DNA of 64,000 bases, taken from Fervidobacterium nodosum Rt17-B1 (GTDB lineage: Bacteria; Thermotogota; Thermotogae; Thermotogales; Fervidobacteriaceae). The translations under genes were made by a program, and so were the position numbers. The notes beneath the pieces were generated by a model. That model was not told the DNA's origin. It did not search any database and saw nothing but the letters and a program-made list of their open reading frames with translations. The DNA lies in NCBI RefSeq assembly GCF_000017545.1, contig NC_009718.1, positions 1,674,001 to 1,738,000 of the forward strand. The letters are read 5' to 3'. Each line of letters opens with the position of its first letter. The stretch's first letter is position 1. Shown piece after piece: positions 9,257 through 18,349 of the stretch.

Positions 9257-10348
9257 TTAATTGCATAAATTTTGCGCGCATTTTCTACTTAAAATAAAGA
9301 TAATTAAAACGATTGTTAGTGGTATCAACCAAGCTATGAAGATACTTTTATCGAGTACTATTCCCATCGTTGTGCTTACTATATTTCCACCTAAAGATGT
9401 GAATGCGTACGTTGCACCGTTGAATATGGGAATGTATTTTTGGTTTATAGATTTTATCCCATTACTTTGAACGTATGGAAAGATTGGACCAAGAAATAGG
9501 CCAGAAAGTACAAATAATACGGGGTGTTTAGTTAGAATAAATAATATTATTATAATCGCAAGAGTAAATGTGTTGATTCTTACTAAATTCCCAACGAATT
9601 TTGCGATTAAGTTGACTGTAAACCTTCCAATCGTAAATAAAGACCAAAATAATGTGTAAGCCATGAAAGAGTTTATAAATTCTTGTTTCATCGACGTGCC
9701 AGCCCAAGTGATTGTGCCTATTTCTGCGGAAGAATATAGAATAAGCAAAGTAAGGAAAAATGCAAATGATTTGTCGTTGAACGCAAATTTTATATCGGTA
9801 AGCTTGAATGTATCGGTCTTTATATCCGGGAACGTTCTAAAAAATGCGTATATTGAAAATAATATGAACATTGCAGAATAAACAAAGTAGACATTTTTAA
9901 AGTTACCTGTGCTTTTTTCAACTAAAATTATTACGAACGGTGCAATTACTCCACCAAGTCCATACGCGCCATGAAAAAAACCGAAATTTGCTTTTTTACT
10001 TGTCGAAAGTAAAGTTGTTCCTCCTGTGAAGCCAAAACCCGTTGAAAGTCCAAATACAAACATTCCAAGGAGTGTTATATAGTAATTACTTCCGAATGCA
10101 ACTGTGATTGTTCCGATAATTGTAAGAATGCTCCCAATTATCAATGAACATTTGAGACCTAATTTATTTATGTATAGCCCTACTAAAATATTTGATAACA
10201 CCGTTCCTGTTAGTGAAAAAAATGGTAATAGTGAAGATGCAAAAGTTGATATCTCAAATAATTCTTTAAAAGATTTCAAAAGTGGAGCCATCGAGTTCAA
10301 AACTAATGAGTATGAGAAGATAATAAACATAGGTAAGAGATTTTCCAT
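9257..10348 (-). CDS. MFS transporter
   Basis: 363 residues of mostly hydrophobic sequence, consistent with about 11-12 membrane helices, slightly short for the superfamily. A motif-A-like loop follows helix 2 (GLYINKLGLKCSLIIG), and a glycine-rich helix (MFVFGLSTGFGFTGG) fits MFS helix 4-5. The sequence and the neighbouring PPi-phosphofructokinase suggest a sugar carrier of the FucP/GlcP kind, but the substrate cannot be read. AGGAGGTG precedes the ATG. It lies 37 nt after the phosphofructokinase gene on the same strand, so the two are probably co-transcribed. Confidence 0.8.
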   Translation of the reverse strand: MENLLPMFIIFSYSLVLNSMAPLLKSFKELFEISTFASSLLPFFSLTGTVLSNILVGLYINKLGLKCSLIIGSILTIIGTITVAFGSNYYITLLGMFVFGLSTGFGFTGGTTLLSTSKKANFGFFHGAYGLGGVIAPFVIILVEKSTGNFKNVYFVYSAMFILFSIYAFFRTFPDIKTDTFKLTDIKFAFNDKSFAFFLTLLILYSSAEIGTITWAGTSMKQEFINSFMAYTLFWSLFTIGRFTVNLIAKFVGNLVRINTFTLAIIIILFILTKHPVLFVLSGLFLGPIFPYVQSNGIKSINQKYIPIFNGATYAFTSLGGNIVSTTMGIVLDKSIFIAWLIPLTIVLIIFILSRKCAQNLCN

Positions 10349-10385
10349 TTATGCACCTCCTAATTTGTTTATTTCTATAATTTTT

Positions 10386-11570
10386 TTACTTTTTTCCTAG
10401 ATTTATGAGTTTGTAACTTGGCAATCCATTTTCAAATGGTGGATAGAACTCACCAGATATGAGTGGCAGCGCGTATTCAAAGAATTTATCGGTTACAGTA
10501 TAGCCTTCGTAGAAATCTTTTGGTAACATCTTTGTTTGATCGGCAACTAAATTCAGTGGGACACTGCTATATTTAATTTGATAGGGATTATTTGACACTC
10601 GTTCCATAGTTACCATAACACCATAATTGTCTTCAAGTGCGTATCTTACAGCCATACGTCCACACATCTCTGCTTCTTCTATATCTGTCTTACTCGCTAT
10701 ATGTCTGCCACTCCTTTGTAGGTAATCTGGAATGGCTACGTGTGTTTTAAGACCCAGTTCTGACCTTACCATACCGGCTATTGTAAACCCAACGCCTCCA
10801 AGTTGTCTATTTCCAAAGCTATCTGTGAAGCCCATATCGGAGACAAAAAATCCATCAGGGTATTTTAAACCTTCGGCTACGGCAATTGCACAGTATCCCT
10901 TTTCCGAGATAATTTTGTTCACAGTGCTTAGAAATTCATCTTTATTGAACGGTTTTTCGGGAAGGAGTATCACATCTGCACCTATTCCGTTAATCCATCC
11001 AAGACCAGCAGCAGCAGCAAGCCAACCTGCATGCCTTCCCATTATTTCCATTACAAAAACTTGCGTTGAGTCGACGTACATGCTTCTTAAATCGAGGGCG
11101 GCTTCCATCATCGATATCGCTATATATTTTGCGGCGGAGCCATAGCCAGGGCAATGGTCTGTATGGGGTAAATCATTATCGATAGTTTTGGGGACACCAA
11201 CTACCTTGAGTTCATATCCTCTTTTTTGAGCTTCCATTTGAACACGCCAAGCTGTATCCATTGAATCGTTACCACCGTTATAGAAGAAATATCTTATTTC
11301 ATTTTTTCTAAAAATCTCAAACAACTTTTCTATATCAGAATCATTTTTCATCTTTTTCCTGCAAGAACCAAAGGCACCCGCGGGAGTGTATCTGAGAAAT
11401 TCAATATCAAGATCACTAGCGTCCAAAAAGTTTTCTTTCAATATGCCAGTAACACCGTTGATTCCAACTAGTATCTCTAATCCGTTCTTTCTAGCTTCAT
11501 CAATTACACCGTATGCACTTGCGTTGATTACGCTTGTAACTCCCCCAGACTGTGCGTATAAAGCTTTCAT
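10386..11570 (-). CDS. pfp: Pyrophosphate-type 6-phosphofructokinase
   Basis: 394 residues. Converts fructose 6-phosphate to the 1,6-bisphosphate. The phosphate-donor loop is YNGGNDSMDTA (residues 98-108), with Asp where ATP enzymes have the key Gly. The catalytic loop is PKTIDND (127-133), with Lys where ATP enzymes have Gly. Both mark PPi as donor. GYGSAAKYIA and MGRHAGW follow as in the family. The frame extends 28 codons upstream, but the ATG at 11570 with AGGAGGGG upstream starts the fold (MKALYAQSGGVTSVIN). Probably co-transcribed with the MFS carrier. Confidence 0.9.
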   Translation of the reverse strand: MKALYAQSGGVTSVINASAYGVIDEARKNGLEILVGINGVTGILKENFLDASDLDIEFLRYTPAGAFGSCRKKMKNDSDIEKLFEIFRKNEIRYFFYNGGNDSMDTAWRVQMEAQKRGYELKVVGVPKTIDNDLPHTDHCPGYGSAAKYIAISMMEAALDLRSMYVDSTQVFVMEIMGRHAGWLAAAAGLGWINGIGADVILLPEKPFNKDEFLSTVNKIISEKGYCAIAVAEGLKYPDGFFVSDMGFTDSFGNRQLGGVGFTIAGMVRSELGLKTHVAIPDYLQRSGRHIASKTDIEEAEMCGRMAVRYALEDNYGVMVTMERVSNNPYQIKYSSVPLNLVADQTKMLPKDFYEGYTVTDKFFEYALPLISGEFYPPFENGLPSYKLINLGKK

Positions 11571-11673
11571 AAATACAATCCCCTCCTCTTTTGCTTCAAT
11601 TATTTTCAATATCAATAACTTATAAAATATTTTACCATATTTTTCATTTTTCATCTCTAAAAGTTTTAGGTAC

Positions 11674-11702
11674 TTGAAATTTCATAGTATTTATGATAAA
11701 AT
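11674..11702 (+). promoter_or_regulatory. tRNA-Leu promoter
   Basis: TTGAAA (11674-11679), 17-nt spacer, TAAAAT (11697-11702), ending 26 nt before the tRNA. Confidence 0.7.
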
Positions 11703-11727
11703 AACCACGCATAGGAAAATAAAAAAT

Positions 11728-11815
11728 GCCGAGGTGGCGGAACTGGCAGACGCGGTTGACTCAAAATCAACAGGAGCTAGGCTCCGTGCGGGTTCAAGTC
11801 CCGCCCTCGGCACCA
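11728..11815 (+). tRNA. tRNA-Leu (anticodon CAA)
   Basis: 88 nt with encoded CCA and the long variable arm of a class II tRNA. Acceptor GCCGAGG/CCTCGGC pairs fully. The anticodon stem GTTGA/TCAAC encloses CTCAAAA, giving CAA. The T-arm GGGTTCAAGTCC is canonical. Confidence 0.95.
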
Positions 11816-11826
11816 GTTAAAGAAGA

Positions 11827-11856
11827 AACGCGGTGGAATTTTCCACCGCGTTTTTT
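11827..11856 (+). terminator. Terminator after tRNA-Leu
   Basis: Perfect stem AACGCGGTGGAA / TTCCACCGCGTT with a 2-nt apex, followed by TTTTTTG. It lies between the tRNA and the convergent flagellin gene. Confidence 0.85.
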
Positions 11857-11882
11857 GTTTTACTTTCTAATAGTTTTTCAAC

Positions 11883-12686
11883 TTATCCAAGCAATCTTAG
11901 TACATTAGAACTGTTAACGTTTGATTGTGACAGCACACCTATCGTGGCTCGTGATTGTAACTGAGTTCTTATCCATTCCATAGTCGTACGAGCCATATCT
12001 GTTCCTGTTAAAATACTTACAGAGGAGGTGAGATTTATCATTGTTTCACTAAGATTTCTTGCAGCGCTTTCTAATCTGTTATTTACGGAACCTATGTAGT
12101 TACGTGTTGTAGAAACGTTAGATATAGCTTGATCAATAGCTTTTAATGCATTTTGAGCATTTTCTGTGCTGTTAAGATTTACACTTTCAAGCCCGAGAGA
12201 CTTAATGTCCATGCTTGGGAGGGTGACCTTCATATTCTGACCTTCATTTGGTCCAAGTTGCACTTGCATATTTCTAATTTCACCACCAAGTACTCTTTGG
12301 TTATTATATTTTGTTTGTTCAACAACTTTGTTTATACCTTGTGATAGTTGCGTGAATTCTTTCTGCAAAGCACTTCTTTCCGAATCAGAAAGTGTGCCAT
12401 TAGATGCCTGAATCGCTAATTCACGCATTCTTTGTAAATTTGAACTAATACTTTGTAAACCGCCTTCTGCGGTGTTCATCATGCCTATTGTATTGTACGT
12501 ACTTACCATAGCTTCGCGATAGCCATTAACTTGCGAACGTATCCTCTCAGCTATGACGTTGGAAGATATATTTTGATTTAAAGGTATAGTTGATTGTGCT
12601 AAGCTTTGTTGTTGTGTGTTTTGTTGGGTTTGTAAATTTTGAAGATATCGAATTGCCCACATTCCAACGTTGTTATTAATACGCAT
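11883..12686 (-). CDS. fliC: Flagellin
   Basis: 267 residues, a short flagellin consisting almost only of the D0/D1 core. The N-terminal helix starts MRINNNVGMWAIRYLQN, and the conserved D1 segment is GGLQSISSNLQRMRELAIQA (about residues 75-94). The C-terminal D0 helix ends SQSNVNSSNVLRLLG. There is no surface-exposed D2/D3 insertion. It polymerises into the filament outside the cell. GGGAGGTG precedes the ATG. A sigma-28-like -10 element (GCCGATTA) lies about 60 nt upstream, as expected for a late flagellar gene. No other flagellar gene is in the window. Confidence 0.92.
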   Translation of the reverse strand: MRINNNVGMWAIRYLQNLQTQQNTQQQSLAQSTIPLNQNISSNVIAERIRSQVNGYREAMVSTYNTIGMMNTAEGGLQSISSNLQRMRELAIQASNGTLSDSERSALQKEFTQLSQGINKVVEQTKYNNQRVLGGEIRNMQVQLGPNEGQNMKVTLPSMDIKSLGLESVNLNSTENAQNALKAIDQAISNVSTTRNYIGSVNNRLESAARNLSETMINLTSSVSILTGTDMARTTMEWIRTQLQSRATIGVLSQSNVNSSNVLRLLG

Positions 12687-12744
12687 AGGTCACACCTCCC
12701 AAAAACATGGACAGAAAGAACTAAAGAACTATTGAAAATTTTTT

Positions 12745-12771
12745 TAATCGGCGCATTATTTGTATTATTTT
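12745..12771 (-). promoter_or_regulatory. Sigma-28-like (FliA) promoter for flagellin
   Basis: On the minus strand GCCGATTA (12745-12752) matches the FliA -10 consensus GCCGATAA in 7 of 8. The -35 position 15 nt upstream reads AAAA instead of TAAA, so the -35 element is weak. Confidence 0.55.
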
Positions 12772-12820
12772 CTTGACTATTGATTTAGACAACATTAAGT
12801 CCAAAATCGTTCAATAATTT

Positions 12821-12857
12821 AAAAAAGAAAGTGGCCCTTTTTAAAGGGCCACTTTCA
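12821..12857 (-). terminator. Terminator of the FnIII/propeller gene
   Basis: Perfect stem GAAAGTGGCCCTTT / AAAGGGCCACTTTC with a tiny loop. On the minus strand it is followed by TTTTTT. It lies 15 nt past the stop codon of the 1131-residue gene. Confidence 0.85.
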
Positions 12858-12871
12858 GAGATTGGAAAAGA

Positions 12872-15800
12872 TCATTTGATTTTCAAAATTAATATGTCAC
12901 TACCACCTAAGTTAGTTGTTATATCATTATTTTTCGAGAACGTTGTTCCTAAAACAACTATCGATTTATCTTCTTCCACATATACGCTGTAAGAATAGTC
13001 TGCCAATGTTCCACCGTATGTTTTACTCCATCTGAGATTTCCATCGTTGTCGATATCAAGCACTAATATATCTACTCCACCTTTGTAATCATCGAACTTA
13101 GAGAGTGTATGACCAACTATTGCAAATCCACCATCTGGGAACTCTGCTACATTGTAAGCTATATCTTCTTCACTTCCACCGTATGTTTTTTGCCAAATTA
13201 TGTTACCAAGCATATCAACCTTTACAACCCATACATCCCAATATCCAGCGTTCTTTTGTACATCTCCATCGACAGATGTTGTGTAACCAACGATTAACAA
13301 GTTCCCATCTTTTGTCTTGAGTATTTTTGCTACTTCATCTTGGTCACTACCACCATAAGCTTTGTTGAGAGTTATTTCTTTTAAGTCTTTCGTTACTTTG
13401 AACAACCAGATATCGGAACTACCATGGTTGTATGGTATATTTCCTTCGAGAGAGTATGTAACATTAGCAACAATATAGCCATCTTCGACTTCGATAATGT
13501 CTACGCCTTTATCTCTATCAAGACCACCGAATGTTTTACTTGCAAGCATTTCACCATCTTTATTGATTTTTAAAATCCATGTATCCCAAGTTCCGATATT
13601 TCCACCAGTGTCACCATTTACTGAATTTGTTGTTCCCACAACTAAGAAGTTACCATCGGATGTAGCTAAACCTTTTTGTGCTATATCATTACCAGTGCCA
13701 CCGAAAAGTTTTGCCCATATTACGTTGCCTTGTTTATCAAGTTTTACAACGAGATAATCCCAACCACCTTTGTTCTTTTGATTATCTATTTCAGAGGAAA
13801 GTGTGTAACCAACTACAATGTATCCTTCATCGTATTCAAATACATCTGTTCCTTCATCCCAACCAGTTCCACCTAAGACTTTCTTCCATTCAACCTCTAA
13901 ATCTTTATTTAGTTTTACTACTAATATATCAGATTCACCTTTGAAACCTTCAACATCAGGTGATTGAGTGTTTCCAACAAGTATGTAACCACCATCAGAT
14001 GTTTTTATCAGCTTCTTACCTGCATCTGACTTTGTTCCACCGATAGATAACTGCTTTTCAACTTTTGGTAAAATTGTCATAAATTTGAATTCACTTTCAG
14101 TTTCTCCAAAGACATTTCTTGCAACAACTTTCCATTTGTACCACGTTCCGAAGTGTAATTCTGGTAGTTTATATTCATTTTCATTCAAAGTTGCAATCTT
14201 TTCAAAAGTTGTTGTACCAAAGAATAGGTCAAACTCTTCCGCTCTTTCGCTCTGCCACTTCAGTGTAACATCTATAGGTACAATGCTTCCATCTTCTGGA
14301 TAAATTGCGATTGGTTTTTCTGGAATTTGCCCAGTTGTAAATTTCCATATAGGCCCTTCTGTATTTCCAAATCTGTTTTTCGCGACAACTTTCCAATAGT
14401 ATGTTGTGCCAAATAGTAAGTCGTATAATTCAACAGCGCTCTCTTTAATGTCTGCTTGATAGAGCTCAAGTTTGTCTTCAGCAAATCCTATGTAAAGGTC
14501 ATAACTGTCCGCTTTTGAACTTTCCCATCTGAGGACAAGATTATTGAATTGATCAAGGGCACCATCGGTTGGTTCCGGGTTAAATGGTACAGCGGGCACA
14601 TTACCAACTGTAAACTTCCATACAGGACTTTCGGTTTCACCGAATCTATTCTTTCCAACGACTTTCCAATAGTATGTTTTACCAAGTTCAAGGTCTTTAA
14701 GTTCTAAGGTATTTGGTGTTGCATCTTGAGCGATGAGGTCTAATTCTTCCGATGAAGTACCGAGGTACACATCGTATTTATCTGCGCATTCGAATTCCCA
14801 TTCAAGAATTGGCGATTTCCAAACGTCTTCTTCACCATCGAGAGGTTGAACAACACCTATAAATATAGGTGCTTTTCCTGTTTTGAACATCTCGACATCG
14901 CTTACATTTTCGCCGAAGTCATTTTTAGCAACAACTTTCCAGAAGAACGTTGTATCCATTGGCAAATCGTATGGTATTGTGTATTCTGCATCTGTTGTCG
15001 TGGCAACAAGTTCTAAACTATCGTACTCTTGGCCAAGGTATAATTCATATTCGTTGGCATCTTCGCTTTCCCATCTGAATGTTGGTTGTATCCAAACTTT
15101 TTCGCCAGTTGGTTCTTTAAGCATGGGTTTTGTCGGTACATCACCTGTTGTGAATATCCATACTGGTCCCTCTGTTTCACCATATGCATTCTTTGCAATA
15201 ACTTTCCAATAATATGTTGTACCTAACTTTAGATTTTGTAAATCGTATTTTGGTTCTGATACGTTAGCTACAAATTCTAACTGATCTGGCCTTTCACTTA
15301 TAAAAATATCAAAACTTGCGGCTTTTTCAGATTCCCACATTAAGGTTGGTTGTATCCAAACTTTGGCAGCACCATCGTATGGCACAGGAGTCGCTGGGGC
15401 AGTTGGGGCGTCACCTATTCTGAAACTGAAGACAGGGCTTTCCACTTCGCCAAATGCATTTTTAGCAACAATTTTCCATTGATAAGTTGTACTTGGCTTA
15501 AGTCCTTCTATTGTGTATTCCTTGTCAAAGTAATTCTTTTCTTTAATTTCCAAATTGCCTTCTTCACCGAAATAGATATCGTAAGCTTTTGCGCGGAGCG
15601 AATCCCACTTGAGGGTTACAGTTGGTAAAACATCTTTTTCACCATCAGATGGCTCGATTGACCCAATATCTCCAGGAATAAATTCTGAATTTTGAAAATC
15701 GAGTAAAGCGTTTACAAGCACGCCTCCTGTTCCAATTATTACTTTAAGTGGTATGCTAGCCAGAGATATTTTATCTCTAACCACTTCAACACCATCTTCT

Positions 15801-16267
15801 CTTCCATACGCTACTATTCTTTCATTCTTGTTGTCAACAAGTCCAAGAACTTTAACTATTACATTGTATTTTCCAGCTTTTAATTTTGTAATTAAACCTG
15901 TAGCTTGACCGGTTTCACGATCGTAGTTAAGTTCAAATGGTCCTTCAACAATTTCCTGATTAAAAATCTCGACTGTTGCTCGCGTGATCCAAATGCCCAT
16001 TTCCTTTAACTCTTTATCTAACTGAGACATAGAAAGTGAATATTCTTCATATTCATCCGGAGGTAGTATTGGTTCAACTATAGGTGCGTACTTTTGTAAG
16101 ATTTGGTTAATTGCGTCTGATAGATTAGCATCAGGTTTCTCTAAAAGAGCTTTTAACTCGTAATATAACTTTGCTAATGGTGTTGTTTGAATTGTTTGAC
16201 TAAAAGATAAAGCCGCGAAGTTTATTAGCATCAAAACTACCAAAAAAAATACGGAAAATCTCTTCAT
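12872..16267 (-). CDS. Secreted protein with six FnIII-like modules and a seven-bladed propeller
   Basis: 1131 residues. A signal peptide (MKRFSVFFLVVLMLINFAALSFSQ) is followed by about 190 residues of unknown sequence. Then come six FnIII-like modules of about 90 residues, each with the pattern TLxWxSxxAxxYDLYxG ... TTYYWKVVAKNxFGE. The C-terminal 370 residues hold seven repeats with the pattern YGGSxxDxxxxxxxTxDGGYIVVGYT, each ending in W-x-K at the next blade. This should fold as a closed propeller. No enzyme motif is seen. It is probably an extracellular or outer-sheath adhesion or glycan-binding protein. GGAGGGGGGG precedes the ATG. It is monocistronic with a strong terminator. Confidence 0.8.
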   Translation of the reverse strand: MKRFSVFFLVVLMLINFAALSFSQTIQTTPLAKLYYELKALLEKPDANLSDAINQILQKYAPIVEPILPPDEYEEYSLSMSQLDKELKEMGIWITRATVEIFNQEIVEGPFELNYDRETGQATGLITKLKAGKYNVIVKVLGLVDNKNERIVAYGREDGVEVVRDKISLASIPLKVIIGTGGVLVNALLDFQNSEFIPGDIGSIEPSDGEKDVLPTVTLKWDSLRAKAYDIYFGEEGNLEIKEKNYFDKEYTIEGLKPSTTYQWKIVAKNAFGEVESPVFSFRIGDAPTAPATPVPYDGAAKVWIQPTLMWESEKAASFDIFISERPDQLEFVANVSEPKYDLQNLKLGTTYYWKVIAKNAYGETEGPVWIFTTGDVPTKPMLKEPTGEKVWIQPTFRWESEDANEYELYLGQEYDSLELVATTTDAEYTIPYDLPMDTTFFWKVVAKNDFGENVSDVEMFKTGKAPIFIGVVQPLDGEEDVWKSPILEWEFECADKYDVYLGTSSEELDLIAQDATPNTLELKDLELGKTYYWKVVGKNRFGETESPVWKFTVGNVPAVPFNPEPTDGALDQFNNLVLRWESSKADSYDLYIGFAEDKLELYQADIKESAVELYDLLFGTTYYWKVVAKNRFGNTEGPIWKFTTGQIPEKPIAIYPEDGSIVPIDVTLKWQSERAEEFDLFFGTTTFEKIATLNENEYKLPELHFGTWYKWKVVARNVFGETESEFKFMTILPKVEKQLSIGGTKSDAGKKLIKTSDGGYILVGNTQSPDVEGFKGESDILVVKLNKDLEVEWKKVLGGTGWDEGTDVFEYDEGYIVVGYTLSSEIDNQKNKGGWDYLVVKLDKQGNVIWAKLFGGTGNDIAQKGLATSDGNFLVVGTTNSVNGDTGGNIGTWDTWILKINKDGEMLASKTFGGLDRDKGVDIIEVEDGYIVANVTYSLEGNIPYNHGSSDIWLFKVTKDLKEITLNKAYGGSDQDEVAKILKTKDGNLLIVGYTTSVDGDVQKNAGYWDVWVVKVDMLGNIIWQKTYGGSEEDIAYNVAEFPDGGFAIVGHTLSKFDDYKGGVDILVLDIDNDGNLRWSKTYGGTLADYSYSVYVEEDKSIVVLGTTFSKNNDITTNLGGSDILILKIK

Positions 16268-16628
16268 AAATGTTCCCCCCCTCCTAATAGATAGATGTAT
16301 TATACTTAATACACATTAAATCTTATCATTAGACTTAATTATCAAACTCAAAATCTAATTAATACATATTAATACTTAACCAAACTTACAAATAACCAAT
16401 TTTATTATACCACATTAAATGTTAAATAATGCAACATATTTTTAAAGAAGATAGAAAATTTTCCAAAATTCAGTTCTGGTGAACTTTTCGATTTTCACGG
16501 CATTTTTTTTGAATTTTATAAAAAAAGTTCTGGAATTTGGTATTTTTATGAAGATGGAATGTAAATATTTTCATAAATATAATTATGTCAGCCCTATGGG
16601 CAATACATTGGCAAAAGGAGGGGATTTT
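16268..16628. promoter_or_regulatory. Divergent intergenic region upstream of the FnIII/propeller and sugar-uptake genes
   Basis: 361 bp, very AT-rich, no gene seen. Minus strand: a TATAAT -10 (16404-16409) with a poor -35, for the propeller gene. Plus strand: a TATAAT inside ATAAATATAATTATG near 16575 with a weak -35, for the uptake operon. There is also a palindrome ATTAATA-CA-TATTAAT (16358-16373), and split half-sites GTGAA...TTCAC (16479-16498) around a central CG, which could be a LacI-family operator. All assignments are tentative. Confidence 0.35.
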
Positions 16629-18308
16629 ATGAAAAAGGTTTTCATGACATTGTTATTGGTAGCAGTTTTCTCGACTTTGGTACTTTCTGACGTAGTTTAC
16701 AAAAGAGATGAGACGTTGTACGCTGGAGGAGGTATGTGGGCACCACCATCAAACTGGAACCCTATTACTCCTTGGAATGCTGTTACTGGTACTGTTGGGC
16801 TAATCTATGAAACTCTTTACGGTTACGACCCACTGAAAGACGAAATGATTCCATGGCTTGCTGAAAGCGGAAAGTGGACATCAAAGAACACTTACGAGAT
16901 TAAACTAAGAAAAGGAGTTACATGGCACGATGGTAAACCATTTACATCAAAAGATGTAAAATTTACATTTGAGATTGCAAAACAAATACCAGAGATTTCC
17001 TACAGCCCAGTTTGGACATGGCTTGCGAAGGTTGATACTCCAGATGATTACACTGTTGTTTTCACATTCTCATCTCCAAGATACCACGAATGGGCATACC
17101 AACTTTACCAGCTTCCAATTATCCCAGAACACATTTGGTCAAAGCGCTCAAAAGATGAAATATTAAGTGGAGCAAATGAAAAAGCGATAGGAACAGGGCC
17201 TTATATGTTTGAAACTTACAGTGACGACAGAATGGTTTACCTCAGAAATGATAATTGGTGGGGTAACAAAGTTTTTGGGCAACCAAAGCCAAAGAGAGTT
17301 GTTTATTTGAGAGTTCTTAGTAACAACGTTGCACTTGGAATGATAATGAAAGGTGAACTTGATATATCGAACTTCTTCCTTCCTGGTGTGCCGACACTTA
17401 AGAAAACTTACAGTGATATTCATACATGGTTTGACAAAGAACCTTACATGTTGTCAGACAACACAGCTTACTTGTTCATTAATACAACAAAGAAACCTCT
17501 GAATGATCCAAACTTCAGAAGAGCAATAGCATTTGCAATTGATCCAACAGTTATAGCGAAAACAGTATTTGAAGGTCAGGTCCTTCCATCTAATTCTATT
17601 GGTTTCTTACCAATTAAGGGTTGGATGAAATATTACCCAGAAAATGCCGTAAAACAATACGGATTTAGATACGACACAAAGACGGCAAAAGATCTTCTTG
17701 ATAAGGCAGGGTACAAAGATGTTAACAAAGACGGATATAGAGAGGCACCAGATGGTAGCAAATTCAAAGTTGAAATAATTGTTCCATATGGTTGGACAGA
17801 TTGGATGGAATCAATCAAAATAATTGCTTCTCAGCTTAGGATGGTTGGAATTAATGCAGAAGCAAAATTCCCAGATTACAGCAAATACTGGGAAGATTTG
17901 ACAACAGGAAAGTTTGATATGGCAATCAACAACTTCAACAGTCAGATGACGGTTTCACCATGGACAATGTTTAATTGGTTATTCAATTCTAACATAAGTG
18001 ACAATATGTACAATGGAAACTTCGGTAAATATAAAAATCAAAAACTCTTCGATTTGATTACACAACTTAACTCAACACCAATGGAAGATATAGCTGCAAA
18101 CAAGAAAGTATTGGAGCAAATCGCTGAAATTTTCTTAAAAGAAATGCCTGCTATTCCTCTTTGGTACAACGGTATGTGGTTCCAAGCAAGTACGCAAGTA
18201 TGGAAGAACTGGCCAAGTGAGAAAAAACCATATGCATATCCAGTTACATGGGGTGGAAGATGGCAGACTGGTGGAGTGTTAATGCTTATAGGAATTACCA
18301 ATAAATAA
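16629..18308 (+). CDS. Family 5 extracellular solute-binding protein (probably beta-glucan oligosaccharide)
   Basis: 559 residues, the usual size for the Opp/Dpp cluster. Signal peptide MKKVFMTLLLVAVFSTLVLS, with no lipobox. Family signatures: WLAESGKWTSKNTYEIKLRKG followed by GVTWHDGKPFTSKDVKFTF (about residues 95-115) and FRRAIAFAIDP (about 300). Periplasmic receptor for an ABC importer. In Thermotogae, Opp-type systems next to beta-glycosidases carry cello- or laminari-oligosaccharides. The GH1 and GH5 genes downstream support that here. AGGAGGGG fixes the ATG at 16629, although the frame opens at 16479. First gene of the operon. Confidence 0.88.
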   Translation: MKKVFMTLLLVAVFSTLVLSDVVYKRDETLYAGGGMWAPPSNWNPITPWNAVTGTVGLIYETLYGYDPLKDEMIPWLAESGKWTSKNTYEIKLRKGVTWHDGKPFTSKDVKFTFEIAKQIPEISYSPVWTWLAKVDTPDDYTVVFTFSSPRYHEWAYQLYQLPIIPEHIWSKRSKDEILSGANEKAIGTGPYMFETYSDDRMVYLRNDNWWGNKVFGQPKPKRVVYLRVLSNNVALGMIMKGELDISNFFLPGVPTLKKTYSDIHTWFDKEPYMLSDNTAYLFINTTKKPLNDPNFRRAIAFAIDPTVIAKTVFEGQVLPSNSIGFLPIKGWMKYYPENAVKQYGFRYDTKTAKDLLDKAGYKDVNKDGYREAPDGSKFKVEIIVPYGWTDWMESIKIIASQLRMVGINAEAKFPDYSKYWEDLTTGKFDMAINNFNSQMTVSPWTMFNWLFNSNISDNMYNGNFGKYKNQKLFDLITQLNSTPMEDIAANKKVLEQIAEIFLKEMPAIPLWYNGMWFQASTQVWKNWPSEKKPYAYPVTWGGRWQTGGVLMLIGITNK

Positions 18309-18349
18309 TATTACGGCATAATTTACAATCAATCTAAGAGGTGTAAGAG

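Noticed and set aside
11726-11908. 60-codon frame
   Set aside because: It lies across tRNA-Leu and its terminator.
12872-16267. DNA-level tandem repeats in the FnIII/propeller gene
   Set aside because: The repeats are clear in protein but diverged in DNA, so they are domain repeats rather than recent tandem duplications.
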